Shown: positions 17,324-25,400 of the stretch, in pieces
How positions within the stretch are numbered: position 1 is the stretch's first letter
Layout: each line of letters begins with the position of its first letter
NCBI GenBank assembly: GCA_009668975.1
Contig: SBEG01000022.1
Coordinates: 1 to 64,000 of the forward strand
DNA length: 64,000 nt
Direction: 5' to 3'
DNA from: Deltaproteobacteria bacterium
GTDB taxonomy: Bacteria > Desulfobacterota > Desulfuromonadia > Geobacterales > Geobacteraceae
The notes under the pieces: model-generated
Seen by the model: the letters and a program-made list of their open reading frames with translations, nothing else
Told to the model about the DNA's origin: nothing
Databases searched by the model: none
Translations under genes and position numbers: made by a program

Positions 17324-18466
17324 ATGCCGATCTACCTCGATAACGCCGCCACCTCCCATCCCAAACCGGAGTCCGTCTACCAGGCGGTTGACCATGCCCT
17401 GCGGGAAATCGGCACCAGTCCCGGCCGGGGCGGCTACCGCCGGGGGCTGGATGCAACCCGGATCATCTTCGACGCACGGGAAAAACTGGCCGAGCTGTTC
17501 GGGATCCACGACTCCGCCCGCCTGGTCTTCACCGGCAGTGCAACCGAGGCGCTGAACCTGGCGATCGCCGGGATGCTCCGGCCCGGCGACCATGCCGTCA
17601 CCACTACCATGGAACACAATTCCGTCTCCCGGCCGCTCCGGGTGGCCGAAACACGGGGAGCGTCCGTAACCCGGATACCTTGCGACCGGAGCGGTTTCCT
17701 CAATCCCCGTGACCTGGCAGATGCCCTCCGGCCGGACACCCGCCTGATCGTTCTTTCCCATTGCTCGAATGTCACCGGCACGATTCAGCCAATCGCCGAA
17801 ATCGGCCGCCTGGCGAACCGGGCAGGAGTAACGCTGCTGGTTGATGCCGCCCAGAGTGCCGGCATCATTCCGATTGACGTCAAAGCCATGGGTATCAATC
17901 TCCTTGCCGCCCCCGGCCACAAGGGACTGCTGGGACCGCAAGGCACCGGATTCCTCTATATCGGTGAAGGCCTTGAGCTTCCGCCCCTGCTGGTGGGAGG
18001 AACCGGCGGTCACTCAAGCGACGAAGAGCAGCCGGAAGAAATGCCGGCCCGGTTTGAGAGCGGCACCCTGAATACCCCCGGTATCGCCGGCCTGCGGGCC
18101 GGGGTGGAATTCATCCTCACGACCGGCAGCGAAACGATCCGCAAAAAGGAACTATCGCTGGTCCGCCACCTTCTTGAAGGCCTTGCCGGAATGAAGGAAA
18201 TTGCCCTCCATGGTCCCGCACCGGAGAAAGATCGCGGCGGCATCGTCTCCTTTACCATTGAAGGCCGGGATCCCGCCATGATCGGATTTACTTTGGACCA
18301 GCAGTACGACATCGAAGTACGGACCGGCCTGCACTGCGCCCCCTGGGCTCACCGCACGATCGGCACCTACCCTGCGGGCACCATCCGGGTAAGCCCCGGC
18401 TGGTTCACCACGGAAACGGAAATCGAGACTTTTCTCCGCGCCATGCGGCAAATCATCATGAGCTAA
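17324..18466 (+). CDS. Cysteine desulfurase-like aminotransferase class V
   Basis: 380 residues, PLP fold type I. The internal aldimine lysine is Lys200 in LLAAPGHKGLLGPQG, and the cofactor Asp174 is in LLVDAAQSAG. A cysteine in GLHCAPWAH matches the catalytic loop of group II (SufS-like) desulfurases. The SPGRGGYRRGLDA and TGSATEALNLA blocks place it in the TIGR01977 subfamily (cysteine desulfurase family, EF2568-like). No iscU or suf genes are nearby, so it may serve selenium or thio-modification rather than general Fe-S assembly. Co-transcription with the DUF3187 gene seems likely but functionally unexplained. Confidence 0.88.
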   Translation: MPIYLDNAATSHPKPESVYQAVDHALREIGTSPGRGGYRRGLDATRIIFDAREKLAELFGIHDSARLVFTGSATEALNLAIAGMLRPGDHAVTTTMEHNSVSRPLRVAETRGASVTRIPCDRSGFLNPRDLADALRPDTRLIVLSHCSNVTGTIQPIAEIGRLANRAGVTLLVDAAQSAGIIPIDVKAMGINLLAAPGHKGLLGPQGTGFLYIGEGLELPPLLVGGTGGHSSDEEQPEEMPARFESGTLNTPGIAGLRAGVEFILTTGSETIRKKELSLVRHLLEGLAGMKEIALHGPAPEKDRGGIVSFTIEGRDPAMIGFTLDQQYDIEVRTGLHCAPWAHRTIGTYPAGTIRVSPGWFTTETEIETFLRAMRQIIMS

Positions 18467-18490
18467 TTCCTTTATGCCTGTAAATCAGTG

Positions 18491-18692
18491 GTGTCCGGTT
18501 AGGCTTTGCAATAGCCCTGTAAGGGCGTTTGATGGTAGCCGTGGGATGTATCCCACGGGTGAAAAAACATCCCTTGATTCATTCGTCACGTACGTGACGA
18601 GGTGAAATCTGCCTCTCATTTCCGGGGAATGAATTCCCCGGCTACCATCTAGCTGTCGCTACGCGACGCAAGCAAAAATCTTACCGGACAAA
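18491..18692. repeat. Composite palindromic repeat element
   Basis: A 200-bp non-coding block made of nested palindromes. The outer arms are GTCCGGTTA and TTACCGGAC. Inside lie GCCCTGTAAGGGC, the inverted pair GATGGTAGCC (18531) / GGCTACCATC (18640), CCGTGGGATGTATCCCACGG, GTCACGTACGTGAC, CCGGGGAATGAATTCCCCGG and GTCGCTACGCGAC. It has the organisation of a REPIN or non-autonomous element. No transposase is present in the window. Confidence 0.8.
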
Positions 18693-18716
18693 GCTGCCCG
18701 TAAATCGACATTATTG

Positions 18717-18794
18717 CAGGATGCGTTAGCAAAGCGTAACGCACGGTGTTTCAGTGGGTTACGGCTGGAACCAGCCCACCCTACTCCACCCTAC
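18717..18794. repeat. Second palindromic intergenic repeat
   Basis: GCGTTAGCAAAGCGTAACGC is a short hairpin (arms GCGTTA/TAACGC). It is followed by an imperfect hairpin, GTGGGTTACGGCTGG and CCAGCCCACCCTAC. This type of GCGTTACGC/GGTGGGCTG repeat is scattered through many proteobacterial genomes. It lies directly after the composite element. The remaining 220 bases before the radical SAM gene show no feature. Confidence 0.65.
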
Positions 18795-19013
18795 GATTTA
18801 ATGCCATCATGAGTGCATATCTGAATAAGAACCGGCTGCGGTTTTCCCGGCGCCAACCGCCTGCACCTATCTCACCTACCAGATCCATGTACATTTATCA
18901 ATGAAATTATACTTTTTCTCTACCTGTTGCGCTTTCCGGCTCTGATGGGCTACACTGTGCGGGAAAGTGGGCAGGCAGCAGTCACCCCTCGAATTTCGGC
19001 AATCAGGATTTCC

Positions 19014-19931
19014 ATGGAAAAGAAATACAACGCATTCTCGGAGGAATTAAAACGGGTCTTCGGCTGCCGGGTACACCGCATTTCCGTGGATGCCGGATTC
19101 AGCTGCCCCAACCGGGACGGCACGGCAGGCAGCGGCGGCTGTATCTATTGCGGCGGCAAGGGGTCCGGCGCCCACGGCATTCAGACCGGAGTTTCGCTGG
19201 CGGAACAGATCGAAGCCGGCAAGGAGGTCATGACCCGCAAGTACAAGGCCAAGAAGTTTCTGGCCTACTTCCAGGCCTACTCCAACACCTATGCACCGGC
19301 GGAGAAACTGCAGCGCCTCTATGACGAGGCGCTGACAGTGGCTGAGGTGGTCGGGCTCATTGTCGGCACCCGCCCTGACTGCCTTCCGCCGGAAACGATT
19401 GTGCTGCTGGGTGAGTACGCCCGAAAGACCTATTTCTGGCTGGAACTGGGACTTCAGTCCCCGCTGGACCGGACCTTGAAGTATCTTGGCCGTGGACATG
19501 ATTTCGCCAGCTTTGCTAAGGCAGTCCTGGCCTGCAAGAGGGAAGGGATCCGGATCAGCGCCCATGTCATTCTTGGACTGCCGGGGGAATCGCGGGACGA
19601 GATGCTGAGCACCGCAACCGTGTTGAACGAGCTGGGAATCGACGGGGTCAAAATCCACCTGCTCCATGTCATGAAGGAAACACCCTTGGCGGAACTGTAC
19701 GCCCGAGGTGAAGTGCCGCTGCTGGAGCGGGATGAGTATGTGGGATTGGTCTGCGATTTTCTCGAGCGGCTCCGGCCGGAAATCTCCATCCAGAGACTCA
19801 CCGGTGACGGAGGAAGGGACCACCTCATCGCGCCCCTCTGGTCACTACAGAAGTTCGAGGTGCTGAATGCCATCGATTATGAACTGGAGCGACGCGGATC
19901 CCGGCAGGGCAGTGCCCTCTGCGTCAACTAA
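19014..19931 (+). CDS. TIGR01212 family radical SAM protein (YhcC-like)
   Basis: 305 residues from the ATG at 19014, which has AGGA upstream. The cluster cysteines are in CPNRDGTAGSGGCIYC, the long CX9CX2C spacing particular to YhcC/TIGR01212 proteins. KFLAYFQAYSNTYAP, GTRPDCLP and GLPGESRDEM are the matching SAM and barrel motifs. The substrate of YhcC is not established, and it resembles Elp3-type enzymes only in part. The stop overlaps the stop of the convergent glycosylase gene by four bases. Confidence 0.92.
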   Translation: MEKKYNAFSEELKRVFGCRVHRISVDAGFSCPNRDGTAGSGGCIYCGGKGSGAHGIQTGVSLAEQIEAGKEVMTRKYKAKKFLAYFQAYSNTYAPAEKLQRLYDEALTVAEVVGLIVGTRPDCLPPETIVLLGEYARKTYFWLELGLQSPLDRTLKYLGRGHDFASFAKAVLACKREGIRISAHVILGLPGESRDEMLSTATVLNELGIDGVKIHLLHVMKETPLAELYARGEVPLLERDEYVGLVCDFLERLRPEISIQRLTGDGGRDHLIAPLWSLQKFEVLNAIDYELERRGSRQGSALCVN

Positions 19932-20587
19932 GGAGTTTGGCGGAAATATTCGCAGCGAAAGCGGAGCACACACTCTCCGCAGAAAGGTTTGGTGCGGCAG
20001 AGCACCTTGCAGTGCTCGACGATCAGGGCATGGTACTCGTTGAATAACCCGACATCTGCCGGAAGGTTTGCCATGAACAGATCACGCAGCTGATCATAGC
20101 CTGCTGTGGGGCCGACCAGGCCGAGCCGGAAAAAGAGACGTTTCGTATAGGCATCCACGACAAAAGTAGGTTTCTGGCCGGCATAGAGGAGCATGGAATC
20201 ACAGGTCTCCGGTCCAATTCCCCGCACCGTCAGCAATTCTGGCCGCAACTCCCGCCAGTCGCCTGAAAACAGCTCCTCCAGACTTCCCCCATGGGCCGCA
20301 AACAGCCAGGCGAGGAAATCCTTCAGCCTGGCGCTTTTCACATTGAAAAAACCTGCCGGCCGGATCAGTTCCGCGAGCCGCTCCACCGGAAGGTCCCGCA
20401 ACTTCTCCGGAGACAAAAGCCCTGCCCTTTTCAGGTTGGCGATAGCCTTTTCCACGTTACCCCAATTGGTATTCTGGGTAAGGATGGCGCCGACGCAGAC
20501 CTCGAAGGGGGTCTCGGCCGGCCACCAGAAGCGGGGGCCATAGGCAGCAAGAATGGTATCGAATATTTCCAGCAGCACGTTTTTCAT
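19928..20587 (-). CDS. Endonuclease III-like HhH-GPD DNA glycosylase (MagIII-type)
   Basis: 219 residues. The helix-hairpin-helix is LLTVRGIGPETCDSMLLYA and the catalytic Asp145 is in VVDAYTKRL. The C-terminal CX5CX2CX5C set (CRTKPFCGECVLRFRC) should bind a [4Fe-4S] cluster. Endonuclease III has a lyase Lys in the hairpin (GVGRKT); here the position is Glu127, so the enzyme should be a monofunctional glycosylase, as in the MagIII 3-methyladenine glycosylase group. That specificity is inference. It is convergent with the radical SAM gene. Confidence 0.88.
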   Translation of the reverse strand: MKNVLLEIFDTILAAYGPRFWWPAETPFEVCVGAILTQNTNWGNVEKAIANLKRAGLLSPEKLRDLPVERLAELIRPAGFFNVKSARLKDFLAWLFAAHGGSLEELFSGDWRELRPELLTVRGIGPETCDSMLLYAGQKPTFVVDAYTKRLFFRLGLVGPTAGYDQLRDLFMANLPADVGLFNEYHALIVEHCKVLCRTKPFCGECVLRFRCEYFRQTP

Positions 20588-20630
20588 TGATTGATGTATT
20601 TCGTGAGGTTCAGAGGTAGTTGGTTGGGCC

Positions 20631-20663
20631 AGACCTGCCAGGTTTTCAAAACCTGGCAGGTCT
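20631..20663. repeat. Perfect 33-bp palindrome
   Basis: The arm AGACCTGCCAGGTTTT is followed by a single C and its exact complement, 16+1+16 bases. It lies between the glycosylase and nucleotidyltransferase genes. There is no T run, so an intrinsic terminator is unlikely. The same AGACCTGCCAGG palindrome is, to my recollection, dispersed in cyanobacterial and Chloroflexi genomes. Confidence 0.85.
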
Positions 20664-20683
20664 TTGCCTGAAGCTGATCAATT

Positions 20684-21313
20684 TCAAGGATGTGGTTGTA
20701 CTGTATTGCTCTCTTCCGCAATCAGTTCCCGCAGCCTTTTCGCGTCGGCCCGTTCCATGGGCCGTCCGGGGATGCTGCTTTTTGGCCGATGGTGCCGTTC
20801 TGAAGAATAGTAGACCGTGCATTCGACAACCACTCCATCAGCGTCCAGATACAGGTGATAATAGTCCCGGAACTCACTGCCGTGGCGGATGCTGACCGTC
20901 TCCGCTTCATAGGGGATATCCTGCCCTTCCAGAAACAGCTCCACCTCCTCGGCGGAATCGGCAAAGAGGTGGAGATCGATATCGCTCCGCTCCGTAACTG
21001 TCCCGGTAAGGACCGAGCCGACCAGATACGGGCGGAAGGGTGCAAACAACTCAAGCCAGGAAAGTGCCAGGAGCCGCAGCCGGAGAAGCCGCTCCGGCTG
21101 CACATCCCCTTCATGCATCCGGACCAGCCGGGAAAGTTCTTCATGGATTTCAGCATTGGACGGCAGGTGAGAACCGAGCGTGAGAGTCTTTTCCGGGCTG
21201 AAGCACCGTGCCGCCTTGCGCTTGGCGTCGCGGTACTCTTTTACCCCGTCCTCGTACATGATGCGGGCGGCCTCGCGGGCAATACTGAGACGTATTTTGT
21301 CTTCTCGTTTCAC
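20684..21313 (-). CDS. Nucleotidyltransferase-fold protein
   Basis: 209 residues from a GTG at 21313, chosen because AAGGAG lies nine bases upstream. The ATG at 21361 would overlap fxsA by 35 bases. The DNA polymerase beta-type active site is LVGSVLTGTVTERSDIDLHLF (Gly99-Ser100, Asp111, Asp113), with a third acidic residue in VVVECTVYY. An N-terminal helical region precedes it. MNT-like proteins modify nucleic acids, small molecules or proteins with NMPs; the target is unknown. It follows fxsA by 13 bases and is probably co-transcribed. Confidence 0.82.
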   Translation of the reverse strand: MKREDKIRLSIAREAARIMYEDGVKEYRDAKRKAARCFSPEKTLTLGSHLPSNAEIHEELSRLVRMHEGDVQPERLLRLRLLALSWLELFAPFRPYLVGSVLTGTVTERSDIDLHLFADSAEEVELFLEGQDIPYEAETVSIRHGSEFRDYYHLYLDADGVVVECTVYYSSERHHRPKSSIPGRPMERADAKRLRELIAEESNTVQPHP

Positions 21314-21326
21314 GGAAAAAAACTCC

Positions 21327-21719
21327 TTACCGCCGGTAAACGGTGATCGTTCCTTTGGCAAGGTTCCGCTCCAGAAGCCTCCGGAGCCATGCCTTGAGAA
21401 AGGTTCTGCTCAGCGGAAAGAGAAAAAAGAGTCCGAGGAAATCGGTAAAAAAACCGGGCGTAAGCAACAGGATACCGCCGGTAAGGATCATGGCACCATC
21501 CAAAAGCCGTGCGGCAGGAAGTCGTCCCGCGGCAAGGTCGCTGCGAATGGCTGCGATCGTCCTCAACCCCTGAGACTTGGCTAGCCAGGCACCGATCAGG
21601 GAGATGGCAAGGAGCAGGCAGACCGTCGGCAGTGCGCCGATTACCTTGCCAACCTTGATCAGGAGCCAGATTTCAATGATTGGCACTAAGGAAAAAAGCA
21701 AAAAGAGACGAAAAAGCAT
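21327..21719 (-). CDS. fxsA: FxsA family membrane protein
   Basis: 130 residues. LVPIIEIWLLIKVG and GGILLLTPGFFTDFLGLFFLFP are the FxsA signatures, with three or four membrane segments and a basic C-terminal tail. E. coli FxsA relieves F-plasmid exclusion of phage T7 when overproduced. Its normal cell function is unknown. Confidence 0.93.
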   Translation of the reverse strand: MLFRLFLLFSLVPIIEIWLLIKVGKVIGALPTVCLLLAISLIGAWLAKSQGLRTIAAIRSDLAAGRLPAARLLDGAMILTGGILLLTPGFFTDFLGLFFLFPLSRTFLKAWLRRLLERNLAKGTITVYRR

Positions 21720-21763
21720 GTAGATAGACCTTTACCCGGAAGTCCGGCGTTCAGCCGGGACAG

Positions 21764-22447
21764 TTACTTGGAGGCAATCTCCTTGAGCCGCTCCATATTC
21801 TGAATCACAACACGGCTGCCCTTCACATCAATCGCCCCTTCATCCTTCAATTTCTTGAGCGCTCGCGAGAGAGTTTCACTGACGGTGCTCAAGTGGGAGG
21901 CAAGTTCACCTTTCTTGATCTCCAGGTCAAGGTAGGTTTTGCCCTGGAAACTAGTTGATTTTTTGGCGGCGAGCTCAATCAGATAACCGGCGAGCCGGCT
22001 CGGCACCTCGGCAAAGGTAAGTTCCTCGATCTGACGGGCAAAGCGACGCACCGAAAGTGACAAGGTGACAATGAGGTTCAGGGAAAAACGAGGGTTTCGC
22101 TCAATCAGGCCCATGAAAGCGGCGCGGGGAAAATAGAGCGCCTCAACCTTCTCCAGGGCCCGCCCTTCAGCCGGATAACGGCCGTCGCCAAAAAATGCGG
22201 CCTCGGCAAAGGTCTCCGATGCATAGGCAAAATGAAGCACCTTTTCCTTGCCGTCCGAAGAAATCTTCGACAGCTTCACCGTACCGGAAGCAATCAGAAA
22301 AAAACCTTCGGCCGGCTCCCCTTCGGTGAAGAGCACCTCTCCTTTGGCATAGTTACGCTTGGTGGCAATGGCAGCCACTTCCGCGAGGTTTTCCTCGTTC
22401 AGTCCGGAGAAGAGGAGAGATTTTTTCAATATTTTTTCGTATTCCAT
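21764..22447 (-). CDS. Crp/Fnr family transcriptional regulator
   Basis: 227 residues. The ATG at 22447 has AGGAG three bases upstream. A longer frame from 22564 has no support. A cyclic-nucleotide-binding-type beta-roll (KGEVLFTEGEPAEGFFLIASGTVKL) is followed by a dimer helix and an HTH (GELASHLSTVSETLSRALKKL). No N-terminal cysteine cluster is visible, so it is not an Fe-S FNR; DNR/CooA-like or cAMP-independent sensing is possible. It is divergent from merA across 242 bases. Confidence 0.9.
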   Translation of the reverse strand: MEYEKILKKSLLFSGLNEENLAEVAAIATKRNYAKGEVLFTEGEPAEGFFLIASGTVKLSKISSDGKEKVLHFAYASETFAEAAFFGDGRYPAEGRALEKVEALYFPRAAFMGLIERNPRFSLNLIVTLSLSVRRFARQIEELTFAEVPSRLAGYLIELAAKKSTSFQGKTYLDLEIKKGELASHLSTVSETLSRALKKLKDEGAIDVKGSRVVIQNMERLKEIASK

Positions 22448-22689
22448 GGTCTCCTGCCTTTGTCCCGTTTTTTCAGTCGGAGGTGTGGCTGCCGTTGGTA
22501 AGCCGCCGCTACGGCAACCGGCGGCAGCGCAGATTTCCTCTTCCGGATAGAAACTATATATCAAATCCCGCCGCTTTGCATAAAATTAATCGCTACACCA
22601 GCAGCGCTGAAGACCTTGATCCGTGCAAAGGATTTCCAGTCTTTGCCTGGGAAGCGGTTTGTGGTACAGTTTCCCGGCGAGGTTCTGAC
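22448..22689. other. Divergent regulatory region between the Crp/Fnr gene and merA
   Basis: 242 bases hold both promoters. On the regulator side, the transcript can form a GC-rich hairpin (GCCGCC...GGCGGC near 22495-22520). On the merA side, TTGAT-N4-GCAAA at 22616-22629 partly resembles an FNR-type TTGAT-N4-ATCAA site, but only one half-site is good. No MerR-type operator was recognised. Confidence 0.4.
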
Positions 22690-24096
22690 ATGCCAAAAAA
22701 ATGTGACTTCATCATTCTCGGATCCGGTTCCACCGCTTTTGCCGCGGCATTACGCGCCCAGGCGCTCGGCCACACAGTAACTATGATCGAGAAAAGTTCC
22801 CCGGGTGGCACCTGCATCAATTGGGGCTGCATCCCCAGCAAGACCCTGATCCATGCGGCCCTGTTCCGGCAGGAAGCACGGCTGGGCGAGGCGCTGGGGG
22901 TAGGAAGCGTGGCAGACGGCATTGACTGGGCACGCCTCACCGATCACAAAAACAGTGTCGTCAAAGGCCTGCGGAAGACAAAATACCTCGACGTTCTCCA
23001 GGAAGTGCCCGACCTGCGCCTGATCAAGGGCACGGGAAAGTTCATCGGTCCGCGGACTCTGGAAGTCGATGAGCAGCAATTCAGCTCGGACAGAATCCTC
23101 ATTGCCACCGGCGGCTCTCCCTATATCCCCGCCCTCCCAGGACTCGAAAACATCAACTACCTGACGAGCCGCAGCGCCCTGCTCCTGAAAGAGTTCCCCG
23201 CCTCGCTCATTATCATCGGCGGCGGCGTGATCGCCGTTGAACTGGGCCAGATGTTCAACCGCCTGGGAACGAAGGTTCAGATTCTCGAACGGGGCAGCCG
23301 CATCCTGCCCCGCCTGGAAAACGAGCCGGTCTTGGCAATTCAGGAAGCCTTGCGTGCTGAGGGAGTAAATATTTTCCAAGGAGTGCAAGTCCAGGGAATA
23401 ATGAAAACCGGGAATTCGGTGGAAGTGATCTCTGAGCATGATGGCCAGGCGAAAACCTTCCGGGCGGAGAAACTGCTGGTTGCCGTCGGCACGGCGCCCG
23501 CATCACAAGGGATCGGTCTGGAATCAGTGGGCGTGGAGGTAAACGAGAAAGGATTCATCAAGGTGGACGACCAGATGCGCACCACGGCACCCGGGATCTG
23601 GGCAGCAGGTGATGTTACCGGCGGAACGATGATCGCGACTGTCGGAGCCCGTGAAGGCATCGTTGCCGTGGACAACATGCTGAACCCTGACTGTTCCTGC
23701 CGGATCGACTACTGTTCGCTGCCCATGGCAATTTTTACCGACCCGGAGATCGGGACCGTCGGTTACTCCGAGGAATCCGCCAGAAAAGCTGGATTCCAGG
23801 TAATAACCAACACCATCCCGGTATCAGCGATTCCCAAGGCCCAGGTAACGGGCCATACCTTCGGAGCTATCAAGATGATTGCGGAGGAGGGAAGCGGCAG
23901 GCTGCTCGGCGTGCACCTGGCATGTCATCGCGGCGCGGATATCATCAACGAAGCGGCGCTGGCAATCCGCTGCAGGATCACCGTCAGCGACTTGGCAAAC
24001 ACCACTCACGTCTACCCGTCCATGGCGGAAGGTCTGCGCCTCTGCGCCCAGGGTTTCACCCGGGATATCAGCAAACTTTCCTGCTGCGCGGAATAA
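22690..24096 (+). CDS. merA: Mercuric reductase-type flavoprotein without HMA domain
   Basis: 468 residues. FAD motif GSGSTA is near residue 11, the redox pair is in GGTCINWGCIPSKT (Cys42 and Cys47), and the NADPH Rossmann GGGVIAVELGQ follows. The C-terminus reads YPSMAEGLRLCAQGF and ends LSCCAE. The vicinal Cys465-Cys466 and the tyrosine in YPSM match the Hg(II)-binding residues of Tn501 MerA, so Hg(II) reduction is plausible. It lacks the N-terminal heavy-metal domain, and no merR, merT or merP is adjacent. GAGG precedes the ATG. A Crp/Fnr gene is divergent. Confidence 0.85.
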   Translation: MPKKCDFIILGSGSTAFAAALRAQALGHTVTMIEKSSPGGTCINWGCIPSKTLIHAALFRQEARLGEALGVGSVADGIDWARLTDHKNSVVKGLRKTKYLDVLQEVPDLRLIKGTGKFIGPRTLEVDEQQFSSDRILIATGGSPYIPALPGLENINYLTSRSALLLKEFPASLIIIGGGVIAVELGQMFNRLGTKVQILERGSRILPRLENEPVLAIQEALRAEGVNIFQGVQVQGIMKTGNSVEVISEHDGQAKTFRAEKLLVAVGTAPASQGIGLESVGVEVNEKGFIKVDDQMRTTAPGIWAAGDVTGGTMIATVGAREGIVAVDNMLNPDCSCRIDYCSLPMAIFTDPEIGTVGYSEESARKAGFQVITNTIPVSAIPKAQVTGHTFGAIKMIAEEGSGRLLGVHLACHRGADIINEAALAIRCRITVSDLANTTHVYPSMAEGLRLCAQGFTRDISKLSCCAE

Positions 24097-24111
24097 CCGG
24101 CCTTACGGCCT

Positions 24112-25092
24112 TCAGATTTTCAGAATCATTCCGCCCCACGACAGTCCGCCGCCGAAACCCATGATCAAAACAAGATCGCCTTTTTTGATGACACCGTTGC
24201 GAAGGTTCTCATCGAGGGCAAGCCCGACGGAAGCCGCAGCGGTGTTGCCGTAGCGGTCGAGATTGAGCAGAATCTTCTCCGCCGGGATCCCGGTTTTTTT
24301 CGTGATCACATCGATAATGCGGCTATTGGCTTGATGGGGAATGATAAAGTCGAGATCAGCAGGATCGACTCCCGCTTTTTCGGTCAACCGGGCAATAAGC
24401 TTGGGGATCACATCCGTGGCAAAGGTATAGACGCTCCGGCCCGCCATCTTGAAGGTGTTTTCCCTGAGGGCAATCGACTCCGGGGTGACCGGTTTGCGGG
24501 AACCGGAAGAAGGAACCTGGATCAGGTCCCAGCGGCTGCCATCACTCTCGATATGGGTCGTCAGAATGCCTGTTGGCTCGGCGGAAGCTTCGAGAATAAT
24601 CGCTCCTGCGCCGTCACCAAAGAGGGGACAGGTGGTCTTGTCCTGCATATCGAGAATTTTCGAGTAGCAATCGGCGCCGATCACGAGGACCTTGCGGTAT
24701 TTACCGGACTTGATGAAATTATCCGCGGTCTCCACGGCATAGACAAAACCGCTGCACACGGCATTCATGTCAAAGGCAAGTGCGTTTGCAGCCCCGATGT
24801 TTTTCTGCACCATGCAGGCGGTCGGGGGCAGGATCATATCGGGCGTAGAGGTGGAAACGATGATGCAGTCGATATCAAGGGGATCAATCCTGCCCGCTTC
24901 CAGAGCCTGCAGGGCCGCCGCGGTCGCCAGATCGGAAGTTGCTTCGTCATCGGAGGCAAAACGACGCTCGCGAATTCCCGTTCGTGAATAAATCCACGCA
25001 TCCGCATCCTCGACCAGGTATTCGAAAAACGTATTTTTCACTATCCTGTCAGGGACGCAGCCACCAGTGGCCAAAACTTTAGCAAACAACAT
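24112..25092 (-). CDS. fabH: 3-oxoacyl-ACP synthase III
   Basis: 326 residues. The catalytic triad is visible: Cys113 in NAVCSGFVYAV, His in FIIPHQANSRIID, and Asn in LDRYGNTAAASVG. DAWIYSRTGIRERR is the FabH substrate-entry segment and GFGGGLSWGG the C-terminal signature. It condenses acetyl- or branched acyl-CoA with malonyl-ACP to start fatty acid synthesis. It stands alone rather than in the usual plsX-fabH-fabD cluster, so it could be a second copy. Its stop lies 15 bases from the merA stop (convergent). Confidence 0.93.
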   Translation of the reverse strand: MLFAKVLATGGCVPDRIVKNTFFEYLVEDADAWIYSRTGIRERRFASDDEATSDLATAAALQALEAGRIDPLDIDCIIVSTSTPDMILPPTACMVQKNIGAANALAFDMNAVCSGFVYAVETADNFIKSGKYRKVLVIGADCYSKILDMQDKTTCPLFGDGAGAIILEASAEPTGILTTHIESDGSRWDLIQVPSSGSRKPVTPESIALRENTFKMAGRSVYTFATDVIPKLIARLTEKAGVDPADLDFIIPHQANSRIIDVITKKTGIPAEKILLNLDRYGNTAAASVGLALDENLRNGVIKKGDLVLIMGFGGGLSWGGMILKI

Positions 25093-25109
25093 GATATTTC
25101 TCCATACCC

Positions 25110-25245
25110 TTATACCAATTCCAGATCGAGGATGATCTCAAGGCGGCGAGAATTGAGGCTGCGAGGCGTACTGAAGAGTACGTTGAGCAACCGAAGACGA
25201 GCCAACGCAGAGAGAGCCTTGATATGGACTTGGAATTACCGGTAA
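25110..25245. repeat. Structured intergenic repeat, MITE-like
   Basis: A 135-bp block bounded by CCAATTCCA and TTGGAATTACC. Inner arms TCAAGGC and GCCTTGA match, and a tight hairpin CGTACTGAAGAGTACG occupies the centre. It holds no coding signal. It lies upstream of fabH, within 20 bases of the start, and may carry or displace the fabH promoter. Confidence 0.6.
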
Positions 25246-25250
25246 AAAAC

Positions 25251-25280
25251 AAGGCCCCACAGGTGGGGCCCTTTTCTCTA
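25251..25280 (-). terminator. Intrinsic terminator, possibly bidirectional
   Basis: GGCCCCAC and GTGGGGCC form an 8-bp stem. On the minus strand it is followed by TTGTTTTTT and would end transcripts of the small membrane protein gene at 25401-25709. On the plus strand CTTTTC follows. Confidence 0.7.
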
Positions 25281-25400
25281 ATGGTACATTTTATCCCACA
25301 AATCAAAGCTCTTTGTCAAATCTTTAGTGGCAGACTCCGTGTACCACCTGTGCTAAAAGTTTGGCCGAAATCATTGCCCCCGCCCTGCTCCGCTACCCGC

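Noticed and set aside
20631..20663. Intrinsic terminator for flanking genes
   Set aside because: A perfect stem but with no following T run on either strand.
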